Below, piece after piece: positions 1 to 6,643 of a stretch of DNA of 10,225 bases (positions are counted from its first letter, which is position 1; each line of letters starts with the position of its first letter). The DNA is taken from assembly GCA_937995555.1 (NCBI GenBank), contig CALKJX010000279.1, positions 1 to 10,225 of the forward strand, written 5' to 3'. Source of the stretch: an uncultured Elioraea sp. (GTDB lineage Bacteria > Pseudomonadota > Alphaproteobacteria > Acetobacterales > Acetobacteraceae). The position numbers and the translations under genes are program-made. The notes under the pieces were generated by a model. The model searched no databases and had not been told where the DNA came from. It worked only from the letters and a program-made list of their open reading frames with translations.

Positions 1-544
1 TCGAGATGCCGAGGATCATGTTGTTGCAGATCTTCGCCGCCTGCCCTGCGCCCGCCTCGCCGGCGCGGATCACCGCCTTGCCCATCGCCGCAAGGATCGG
101 CCGCGCGCGCTCCACCTCGGCCTCGGGCCCGCCGACCATGAAGGTAAGCGTCGCGGCCTCGGCACCGCCGACCCCGCCCGAGACCGGCGCGTCGATCATC
201 GCCAGCCCCCCCTCATGCGCCAGCGCCGCGACCTCGCGCGCGGTCGCGACATCGATCGTCGAGCAGTCGATCAGCAGCGTGCCGGGGGCCGCCGTCTCGA
301 TCAGCCCGCCCTGGCCCCCGTAGACGGCGCGCACCTCGCGTCCGGCCGGCAGCATGGTGACGATCGCCTCCGCGCCCTCGGCCACCCCGGCCGGCGTCTC
401 GGCCGCGGTCGCGCCTTCGGCGACCAGCCGGCCGGTGCGATCGAGGAACACGTCGAACACGCGCAGCTCGTGCCCGGCCCGCAGCAGGTTGCGCGCCATC
501 GGCGCCCCCATGTTGCCGAGGCCGATGAAGCCGATGCGCTCCAT
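1..544 (-). CDS. mmsB: 3-hydroxyisobutyrate dehydrogenase family protein (MmsB-like), 3' part cut off by window edge
   Basis: NAD(P)-dependent beta-hydroxyacid dehydrogenase; the classic member oxidises 3-hydroxyisobutyrate to methylmalonate semialdehyde in valine breakdown, in the cytosol. The 181 residues visible (family about 295) cover the Rossmann domain and the start of the helical domain. Seen: the dinucleotide loop GFIGLGNMGAPMA (residues 5-17), Asp31 after the second strand, which favours NAD over NADP, the substrate motif DAPVSGG (118-124), and GQAAKICNN with catalytic Lys171 and the following Asn pair. The start is supported by GGAGGG just upstream on the minus strand. It diverges from a molybdenum hydroxylase/6-hydroxynicotinate reductase operon. 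The 2-(hydroxymethyl)glutarate dehydrogenase of Eubacterium barkeri nicotinate fermentation belongs to this same family, so a role in the neighbouring pathway is possible; the family call is firm, the exact substrate is not. Confidence 0.9.
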   Translation of the reverse strand, partial: MERIGFIGLGNMGAPMARNLLRAGHELRVFDVFLDRTGRLVAEGATAAETPAGVAEGAEAIVTMLPAGREVRAVYGGQGGLIETAAPGTLLIDCSTIDVATAREVAALAHEGGLAMIDAPVSGGVGGAEAATLTFMVGGPEAEVERARPILAAMGKAVIRAGEAGAGQAAKICNNMILGIS

Positions 545-632
545 GTTCCCTCCGTCGGTGCTCCGCCGCGACGCACCTTACGGAGAGGTCGTCGGCGCCG
601 GAAGCCCCGCCCCCGTCCACGACACACGCCGA

Positions 633-638
633 TTGACA
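633..638 (+). promoter_or_regulatory. Candidate -35 element of the block 2 operon promoter
   Basis: A perfect TTGACA lies 73 bases before the chosen start of the FAD-subunit gene and directly upstream of the palindromic operator candidate. No good TATAAT partner is found at 16-18 bases spacing (the window there reads about AGATCG), so the promoter is either weak, activator-assisted, or not really here. Treat it as a suggestion from position only. Confidence 0.3.
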
Positions 639-658
639 ACGGGACCGCTGCAGGGAGA

Positions 659-672
659 TCGTATGCATACGA
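659..672. promoter_or_regulatory. Perfect 14-base palindrome, candidate repressor operator
   Basis: TCGTATGCATACGA reads identically on both strands. It fits the general T-N-G-T...A-C-N-A pattern of GntR-family (FadR/FCD-type) operators. It sits about 20 bases downstream of a TTGACA hexamer and 38 bases before the start codon of the FAD subunit, where a bound protein would block transcription initiation. It lies in the divergent gap and could also affect the dehydrogenase gene on the minus strand. No regulator gene for it is in the window. Confidence 0.5.
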
Positions 673-710
673 ATGATCTCGGCCGCGGGAGCGGCAGCAA
701 GGGAGAGCGA

Positions 711-1538
711 ATGGGACGCTATCTGCGTCCGGCGAGCCTGGCCGAGGCGCTGGCCGCCATGTCGGCGGCGCCGCGCGTCCCGCTGGCGGGCGGCACCGAC
801 CACTACCCGGCACGGGTCGGGGTCAGCCCCGACGAGGATCTGCTCGACCTCACCGCCATCCCTGTCTTGCGCGGCATCGCCGAGGACGAGACCGGCTGGC
901 GCTTCGGCGCCGCGACCACCTGGACCGACGTGATCGAGGCGCGCCTGCCGCCGCTGTTCGACGGGCTGAAGGCTGCCGCGCGCGAGGTCGGCGGCGTGCA
1001 GATCCAGAACGCCGGCACGCTGGGCGGCAACTTGTGCAACGCGAGCCCGGCCGCCGACGGCACGCCGAACTGGCTCGCCCTCGACGCCGAGGTCGAGCTC
1101 GCGAGCGCGGCCGGGGCGCGCACCCTGCCCGTCGGCGCCTTCGTGCTCGGCAACCGCCGCACCGCCCGCCGTGCGGACGAACTGGTCACCGCGATCCGTG
1201 TGCGGCGCCCGCCCGGGCCTGCGCGCGCCACCTTTGTGAAGCTCGGGGCACGGCGCTACCTCGTCATCAGCATCGTCATGGTCGCCGCCGTCGCGATCTT
1301 CGACCGGGCGGGACGCATCGCCGCGGCGCGCGTGGCAGTGGGCGCGTGCAGCCCGGTGCCGGTGCGGCTCCCCGCCCTCGAGGCGCGGCTGGTGGGGGAA
1401 CGGCCCGATCCGGCGCTGGTCGAGCCCGCCGATCTCGCTCCGCTCGCGCCGATCGACGACGTGCGCGGCACCGCGGCCTATCGCCGCGACGCCGCGCTCA
1501 CCCTGGTGCGGCGCGCGCTGGCAGGACTTGCGGCATGA
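711..1538 (+). CDS. FAD-binding subunit of a xanthine dehydrogenase-family molybdenum hydroxylase
   Basis: Medium (FAD) subunit, 275 residues, close to the usual 270-300. In this enzyme class it takes electrons from the two [2Fe-2S] clusters of the partner subunit and passes them to NAD or another acceptor. Seen: the FAD pyrophosphate-binding loop LAGGTD (25-30), the second FAD signature in QIQNAGTLGGN and SPAAD (97-116), then a C-terminal domain of the CO-dehydrogenase flavoprotein type with FVKLGARRYLVIS (175-187) and a final R-x-x-A-x-x-L-V-R-R-A helix. The open frame extends upstream, but ATG 711 is preferred because GGGAGAG lies just before it and the family alignment begins here (MGRYLRPASL). 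An in-frame ATG at 663 would put the start inside the palindrome and has no good ribosome site. The stop overlaps the next start (ATGA), so it is probably translationally coupled to the large subunit. Confidence 0.93.
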   Translation: MGRYLRPASLAEALAAMSAAPRVPLAGGTDHYPARVGVSPDEDLLDLTAIPVLRGIAEDETGWRFGAATTWTDVIEARLPPLFDGLKAAAREVGGVQIQNAGTLGGNLCNASPAADGTPNWLALDAEVELASAAGARTLPVGAFVLGNRRTARRADELVTAIRVRRPPGPARATFVKLGARRYLVISIVMVAAVAIFDRAGRIAAARVAVGACSPVPVRLPALEARLVGERPDPALVEPADLAPLAPIDDVRGTAAYRRDAALTLVRRALAGLAA

Positions 1539-4276
1539 GGTCGCCGGCGACGCGCCATGCGTTCCGCGTCAACGGCCGCGACATCGAGGCGCATGTCGCG
1601 CCCGAGACGCGGCTCGCAGATGTGCTGCGCGACACGCTCGGGCTCACCGGCACGAAGATCGGCTGCAACGCCGGCGACTGCGGCGCCTGCACGGTGCTGC
1701 TGGACGGGCGGCAGGTCTGCGCATGCCTTGTGCCGGTGGCGCAGGCCGACGGTCGCGCGGTCGAGACCGTGGAGGGGCTCACGCGCGGCGGGCGGCTCGC
1801 GCCGTTGCAACGGGCGTTCCTCGACCACGGCGCGGCCCAGTGCGGCATCTGCACGCCTGGGATGCTGATGGCAGCCGCCGATCTGCTCGCGCGCAATCCG
1901 CACCCGTCCGAGGCGGAGGTGCTGGACGGGCTTGGCGGCGTGCTCTGCCGCTGCACCGGCTACCGCAAGATCGTCGAGGCGGTGCTGTCGGTGGGGCGCG
2001 ACGACGTCCCGGTGGACGTGGCGCCGCCCGCCGGGCGCGCCGTGGGCGCGCGTCTGCCCAAGACCGACGGCGTGCCGAAGGTGACCGGCGCCGATCGCTT
2101 CGGTGCGGATGCGTTGCCGGACTCGGCCTGGCTGACGCTCCGCGCGGTGCGCAACCCGCACGCCCACGCGAGGTTCCGCATTGGCGAACTGGCATCGTTG
2201 CACACGCGCTTTCCGGGGCTGGTCGCGGTGCTGACGGCGCGTGACGTTCCCGGCGCGAATCGCTTCGGCATCTATCCGACCGGCAAGGACCAGCCAGTCT
2301 TCGCCGAAGGCATCGCGCGCATGCGCGGCGAGGCGGTCTGCGCGCTCGTGGGCGACGCTGAGACGATCGCCGCGATCCGCGACGAGGATGTGCCGATCAC
2401 CTGGGAGCCGCTGCCGCCCGTCACCTTCGATGCCGCGCTCGCCGGCGGCGCGCCGGATCTGCACGAGCATGCGCCGGGCAACGTGCTGTGCCGCGGCCGC
2501 CTAATCGCCGGGGATGCGGAGGCCGCGCTCGCGGACGCCACGCTCCGCGCCGCGACCACCGTCGAGACCGGCTTTGTCGAGCACGCCTACATCGAGCCCG
2601 AGGCGGGGTATGCACAGCGCCTGGGCGACCGGATCGAGATCGTCGCCTGCACCCAGACGCCGTACATGGACAGGGACGAGATCGCGCTGATCCTGGGCAT
2701 CGCGCCCGGGCAGGTGCGGGTGATCCCGACCGCCACGGGCGGCGGCTTCGGCGGCAAGCTCGATCTCTCGCTCCAGCCGATGATCGCCGTCGCGGCGTGG
2801 ACGCTTGGCCGGCCGGTGCGCTGCGTCTACACCCGCCCCGAGAGCATGGCCTCGACCACCAAGCGCCATCCCGCGCGCATCAGTGCCGAGGCTGCGTGCG
2901 ACGCTGCGGGCCGGCTGGTCGCCTACCGGTTCCACGGCGACTTCAACACCGGCGCCTACGCCTCCTGGGGGCCGACGGTGGCGAACCGCGTGCCGGTGCA
3001 TGCAATGGGTCCGTACCGGGTACCAAACGTACGCGCGACGAGTGCCGCGATCCATACCACCGACACGCCGGCCGGCGCCTTCCGCGGCTTCGGCGTGCCG
3101 CAGGCCGCGATCGCGCATGAGGCGCTGATGGACGCGCTGGCCGACCGCGCCGGGATCGACCGGCTGGAGTTCCGCGCGCTGAACGCACTCCGCAAGGGCG
3201 ATGCCACGGCGACCGGCCAGGTGCTGGATCACTCGGTGGGCCTCCTCGCCTGCCTCGATGCGCTGCGGCCGCGCTGGCAAGCGCTGCGTGCGGAGGCGGC
3301 GGCGTTCAATCGCGCGGCACGCGGACCGCTGCGCCGGGGCGTCGGCGTCGCCTGCATGTGGTACGGCATCGGCAACACCTCGATGTCCAACCCCTCCGAG
3401 ATGACCATGGGCATCGCCGCCGACGGCACGATCACGCTCTACTCGGGCGCGGTGGATATCGGCCAGGGATCGAACACGATCATGGTGCAGATCGCCGCGG
3501 ACGCGCTCGGCGTGCCGGCTGATGCGGTGCGGCTGGTGCATGGCGACACCGACCGCACGCGCGATGCCGGCAAGACCTCGGCCTCGCGTCAGACCTTCGT
3601 CTCCGGCAATGCCGCACGGCTCGCCGGTGAGGATCTGCGGCGGAAGCTGCTCGCGCTCGTCAACGCCGGGCCGGATGCGACCATCGCGCCCGATCTGACG
3701 ATCCACGACGGTGGGCGGGTCGTTCGCCCGGATCTCGCGCGCCTCGCCCCCGACGCGAACGGCGACGTGGTGGTCGGGCTCGGCCGGTTCGATCCGCCGA
3801 CCACGGCGCTGGATGCGGACGGCCGCGGCGTGCCCTACGCCACCTACGGCTTCGCCGCACAGCTCGCCGCGGTCGAAGTGGATGTGGATCTGGGCACGGT
3901 GCGCGTGACCCGCATCATCGCGGCGCACGATGTCGGCCGCGCGGTCAACCCCACCCAGGTGGAGGGACAGATCCATGGCGGCATCGCCCAGGGGCTCGGG
4001 TTGGCGCTCATGGAGGAGTTTTTCCCGGGTCGGAACGAGAACCTGCACGACTACCTGATCCCGACCATCGGTGACATCCCGCCCATCGAAACCATCCTGA
4101 TCGAAGACCCCGAGCCGATCGGCCCCTACGGCGCCAAGGGCGTGGGCGAGCCGGCGCTGATCGCGACCGCGCCCGCGATCCTCGGCGCGATCGACCACGC
4201 GGCGGGCGTGCGCCTCACCCGTGTTCCGGCAACCCCCGATCGCGTGCGGGCGGCGATCCTGGCCAAATCCGCATGA
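1535..4276 (+). CDS. Fused [2Fe-2S]/molybdopterin-binding large subunit, xanthine dehydrogenase family
   Basis: A 913-residue fusion of the iron-sulfur and molybdenum-cofactor subunits of a molybdenum hydroxylase, catalysing water-derived hydroxylation of an N-heteroaromatic ring or an aldehyde. Domain order: plant-type [2Fe-2S] with C44, C49, C52, C64; helical [2Fe-2S] with C103, C106, C138, C140; linker; then Mo domains from about 170. Molybdopterin contacts visible: Gln374 in the QTP motif, GGGFGGK (402-408), GAFRGFG (514-520), GQGSNT (643-648) and the catalytic glutamate E872 in KGVGEP. The glutamate that contacts purines in bovine xanthine oxidase directly follows GGGFGGK; here it is Leu409, so xanthine is unlikely as substrate, while the substrate-contacting Arg517 is kept. 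The start ATG 1535 overlaps the FAD-subunit stop. Size and fusion recall the aldehyde oxidoreductase MOP, but MOP has no FAD partner. Context favours an N-heterocycle such as a nicotinate-like compound (inference). Confidence 0.93.
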   Translation: MRSPATRHAFRVNGRDIEAHVAPETRLADVLRDTLGLTGTKIGCNAGDCGACTVLLDGRQVCACLVPVAQADGRAVETVEGLTRGGRLAPLQRAFLDHGAAQCGICTPGMLMAAADLLARNPHPSEAEVLDGLGGVLCRCTGYRKIVEAVLSVGRDDVPVDVAPPAGRAVGARLPKTDGVPKVTGADRFGADALPDSAWLTLRAVRNPHAHARFRIGELASLHTRFPGLVAVLTARDVPGANRFGIYPTGKDQPVFAEGIARMRGEAVCALVGDAETIAAIRDEDVPITWEPLPPVTFDAALAGGAPDLHEHAPGNVLCRGRLIAGDAEAALADATLRAATTVETGFVEHAYIEPEAGYAQRLGDRIEIVACTQTPYMDRDEIALILGIAPGQVRVIPTATGGGFGGKLDLSLQPMIAVAAWTLGRPVRCVYTRPESMASTTKRHPARISAEAACDAAGRLVAYRFHGDFNTGAYASWGPTVANRVPVHAMGPYRVPNVRATSAAIHTTDTPAGAFRGFGVPQAAIAHEALMDALADRAGIDRLEFRALNALRKGDATATGQVLDHSVGLLACLDALRPRWQALRAEAAAFNRAARGPLRRGVGVACMWYGIGNTSMSNPSEMTMGIAADGTITLYSGAVDIGQGSNTIMVQIAADALGVPADAVRLVHGDTDRTRDAGKTSASRQTFVSGNAARLAGEDLRRKLLALVNAGPDATIAPDLTIHDGGRVVRPDLARLAPDANGDVVVGLGRFDPPTTALDADGRGVPYATYGFAAQLAAVEVDVDLGTVRVTRIIAAHDVGRAVNPTQVEGQIHGGIAQGLGLALMEEFFPGRNENLHDYLIPTIGDIPPIETILIEDPEPIGPYGAKGVGEPALIATAPAILGAIDHAAGVRLTRVPATPDRVRAAILAKSA

Positions 4277-5772
4277 CCGAGACGAAGCAGTCGACCGACG
4301 CACCCGATGCCGAGGCGCTCGCCCACGTCAAGGATCGAGAAGCGGGCATCGTCACCTGCGATGCCTGCCCGGTGCTGTGCCGCATCCGCCCGGGCCGCAC
4401 GGGGGCCTGCGACCGCTACGGCAATGTCGAGGGCCGCCTCGCACGGCTCGACCCGTTCGTGATCGCCGCGCGCGCCGGCAAGGACGGCGTGATCCCCTTC
4501 CTGGGCGCGGACTGGGACGGCTCACTGCTCTCGGGCGCCACCGCCTTCGTCACCGGCATCGGCGCCGGCACCACCTATCCCGACTACAAGCCGGCTCCCT
4601 TCATCGTTGCCTCCGAGATCGATGGCGTCGACATGGTGACCGTCGTCACCGAGGGGATCTTCAGCTATTGCGGACTGAAGCTGAAGATCGACACCGACCG
4701 TTTCCTCGGCCCCGAATGCGCGCCGGTGCGCGTCAATGGCGAGCAGGTCGGGCATGTCACCACGGCCGAATACGGCAGCCAGATGCTGAGCCTGGGCGGC
4801 GTGCGTCATCTCACCGGCGGATCGAAGAAGGAGGGCGTCGTCACCTGCGAGACCCTGCTCGCGCTCGCCAACAAGGGGGCGGTCGAGCTCGCGATCGACG
4901 GCGGTGCGCGCGTCACGGTGCAGGCAGGCGCGGCACCGATCATTGACGGCGTGCGCGAGGAGCGCATGCGCGTGGGCTGCGGCTCGGCCGCGATCGGCAT
5001 CTTCGCGCGCCAGTGGTTCGGCCACGCCGATGAGGTGATCGTGGTGGACGATCACATCACCGGCGTGCTGACCGAGCACCAAGCCGGTCGCTTCCTCGAC
5101 ATGCGCCCCTCCGGCATCCGGGTGCGCGGCCGCCGCTCCACGCCGGGGCGCTACTTCCAGGTCGCCAATCCCGGCACGGGCTGGGGCGGTACCGACATCA
5201 CGGATCCGCTGGCGATCATCGAGAAGATCGATTCCAAGGTGGCGTGGCCGGGGCTGCGGCTGCTGATGGTCTCCACCACCGGCGAGCACGCAGCCTGGTT
5301 CGTGCTCGACGAGGCGCTGACGCCCCGCTCCGCGCCGATGCCGCCGGAGATCGCCGCGGTGGTGGAGCGGATCGGCGAGAACTGCGAACCGGCCCTGGTC
5401 TCGGTGCTGTTCATGGCGGGCGCAGGCGGCAGCTTGCGCGCCGGCGTCACCGACAACCCGGTGCGGCTCACACGCTCGGTGCGCCGCGAGACGACGCGCG
5501 TGACCTCTGGCGGCGCGCCGGTCTATGTCTGGCCCGGTGGCGGAATCACCTACATGACGGATGTGCTGGCCATGCCCGATGGCAGTTTCGGTTACGTGCC
5601 GACCCCGGCGCTGGTGGCGCCGATCGAATTCACCCTCCCGCTCGCCGATTATGCGGCGATGGGAGGACACATGGACCGTGTCCGTCCGCTCGCGTCGCTG
5701 CGTGACGAGGCCCGCCTGAAGGCCATACCCTGGGACCCCGCGCAGCCCTGGCCGCTTGACCGCACCGCATGA
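4273..5772 (+). CDS. 6-hydroxynicotinate reductase homologue (Hnr-like iron-sulfur flavoprotein)
   Basis: A 499-residue protein that I recognise as the family annotated 6-hydroxynicotinate reductase. The Eubacterium barkeri enzyme reduces 6-hydroxynicotinate to 1,4,5,6-tetrahydro-6-oxonicotinate and was reported to hold a covalent flavin plus Fe-S clusters. Seen: an N-terminal Cys cluster C29-x2-C32-x3-C36-x9-C46 suited to a [4Fe-4S] cluster; a D82...SGAT (87-90) motif resembling ApbE flavinylation sites; glycine-rich stretches GIGAGTTYPDY (95-105) and PGTGWGGTDITDP (300-312); and a further five cysteines at 133, 149, 192, 236 and 371. No signal peptide or membrane segment, so cytosolic. The start overlaps the preceding stop (ATGA) and its own stop overlaps the next start. 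It should act on the product of the hydroxylase encoded just upstream. Family assignment is good; true substrate is unproven, and relatives are common in operons where nicotinate use has not been shown. Confidence 0.85.
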   Translation: MTETKQSTDAPDAEALAHVKDREAGIVTCDACPVLCRIRPGRTGACDRYGNVEGRLARLDPFVIAARAGKDGVIPFLGADWDGSLLSGATAFVTGIGAGTTYPDYKPAPFIVASEIDGVDMVTVVTEGIFSYCGLKLKIDTDRFLGPECAPVRVNGEQVGHVTTAEYGSQMLSLGGVRHLTGGSKKEGVVTCETLLALANKGAVELAIDGGARVTVQAGAAPIIDGVREERMRVGCGSAAIGIFARQWFGHADEVIVVDDHITGVLTEHQAGRFLDMRPSGIRVRGRRSTPGRYFQVANPGTGWGGTDITDPLAIIEKIDSKVAWPGLRLLMVSTTGEHAAWFVLDEALTPRSAPMPPEIAAVVERIGENCEPALVSVLFMAGAGGSLRAGVTDNPVRLTRSVRRETTRVTSGGAPVYVWPGGGITYMTDVLAMPDGSFGYVPTPALVAPIEFTLPLADYAAMGGHMDRVRPLASLRDEARLKAIPWDPAQPWPLDRTA

Positions 5773-6629
5773 GCGCCTCCGCGGCGATGCTGCCCGACGG
5801 GCGGCTGCATCTGAACCACGGCCCGATCGACGTGGTGCTGCGCGCGTGGGGTGACCGGACCGAGGTGAGGCGCGCCTACGCCCAGGCCGCCGCGGTGTTC
5901 CGTGGCGTGCTGCCGGAGCTCTGCCGCGAGTTGCCCCTGCTGCGCCGCCCGTTGCCGGCCGAGCGGCCGCGCGGGCTGGTGGCGCGGCGTATGCACGAGG
6001 CCGCCTCGCCCTTCACCGATCGCTTCGTCACGCCGATGGCCGCCGTGGCCGGCGCGGTGGCCGATCATCTGCTCGCCGCGCTGCGCGACGGGCGGCGGCT
6101 CACGCGCGCCTTCGTCAATGACGGCGGCGACATCGCGCTGCACCTGGAGCCGGACCAGTCGTTCCGCTGCGGCGTCGTGACGGATCTCGCGGCGCCAGGG
6201 CTCGACGCCGTCGCGATGATCACCGCCGAGGACCCGATCGGCGGCATCGCCACCTCGGGCCGCGCCACCAAGCGCCAGGGCGGGCGTTCGTTCAGCCTCG
6301 GCATCGCCGACTCGGTGACCGTGCTCGCCGCCGACGCCGCGACGGCGGACGTCGCGGCGACGCTGATCGCCAACGCCGTGGATCTTCCGGGCCACAAGGC
6401 GGTCGAGCGCGTGCCAGCCTCGTCGCTCGATCCCGACAGCGACCTGGGCGACCGGCTCGTCACGGTCGGGCTCGGCGCGCTCAAGCCGAACGAGATCCGT
6501 CACGCGCTCGCCGCCGGGCTTGCCGAGGCAGAGCGTTTCCGCTCGCGCGGGCTGATCCGCGCGGCCATCCTGCATCTCGGCGGGGCCCGCGCGGTGTGCG
6601 GCCCCGCGCCCGTCGCGATCGCCGCCTGA
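5769..6629 (+). CDS. UPF0280 family protein with ApbE-like (flavin transferase superfamily) motifs
   Basis: 286 residues, usual length for UPF0280; no experimental function known to me. Homology to ApbE, which attaches FMN covalently to threonine, can be read directly: TPMAAVAGAVAD (88-99), FVNDGGDIAL (115-124, like the ApbE glycine pair), IATSG (160-164, like ApbE ATSG), and SVTVLA followed by ADVAAT (193-198), where Asp194 and Thr198 match the ApbE magnesium site spacing D-x3-T. What is missing is the ApbE H-I-x-D-P-x-T-G segment that should lie between IATSG and SVTV: here it reads RATKRQGGRSFSLGIAD, with no histidine. The gene overlaps the reductase stop by ATGA, and that reductase family is known to carry covalent flavin, so a role in its flavin loading or maturation is a reasonable inference. 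Alternatives: a degenerate ApbE fold used for another ligand or reaction. Confidence 0.85.
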   Translation: MSASAAMLPDGRLHLNHGPIDVVLRAWGDRTEVRRAYAQAAAVFRGVLPELCRELPLLRRPLPAERPRGLVARRMHEAASPFTDRFVTPMAAVAGAVADHLLAALRDGRRLTRAFVNDGGDIALHLEPDQSFRCGVVTDLAAPGLDAVAMITAEDPIGGIATSGRATKRQGGRSFSLGIADSVTVLAADAATADVAATLIANAVDLPGHKAVERVPASSLDPDSDLGDRLVTVGLGALKPNEIRHALAAGLAEAERFRSRGLIRAAILHLGGARAVCGPAPVAIAA

Positions 6630-6643
6630 ACCGGGAGCCGCTG

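Noticed and set aside
354..710. Longer N-terminus for the FAD subunit, starting at 354 or 663
   Set aside because: The added sequence overlaps the divergent dehydrogenase and the palindrome, has no family similarity, and ATG 711 has a good ribosome site at the point where family similarity begins.
1034..1534. Longer N-terminus for the fused FeS/Mo subunit
   Set aside because: The upstream extension is arginine-rich antisense-like sequence inside the FAD gene; the ATGA start at 1535 directly precedes the [2Fe-2S] domain.
711..4276. Xanthine dehydrogenase (XdhAB) assignment
   Set aside because: The purine-binding glutamate is Leu409, the subunit fusion is wrong for XdhAB, and no XdhC or purine genes are nearby.
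2501..4303. 600-codon open frame on the minus strand opposite the Mo subunit
   Set aside because: Its translation has no recognisable domain, is dominated by Arg/Gly/Asp/His repeats typical of an antisense GC-rich shadow, and lies wholly opposite a gene with complete catalytic motifs.
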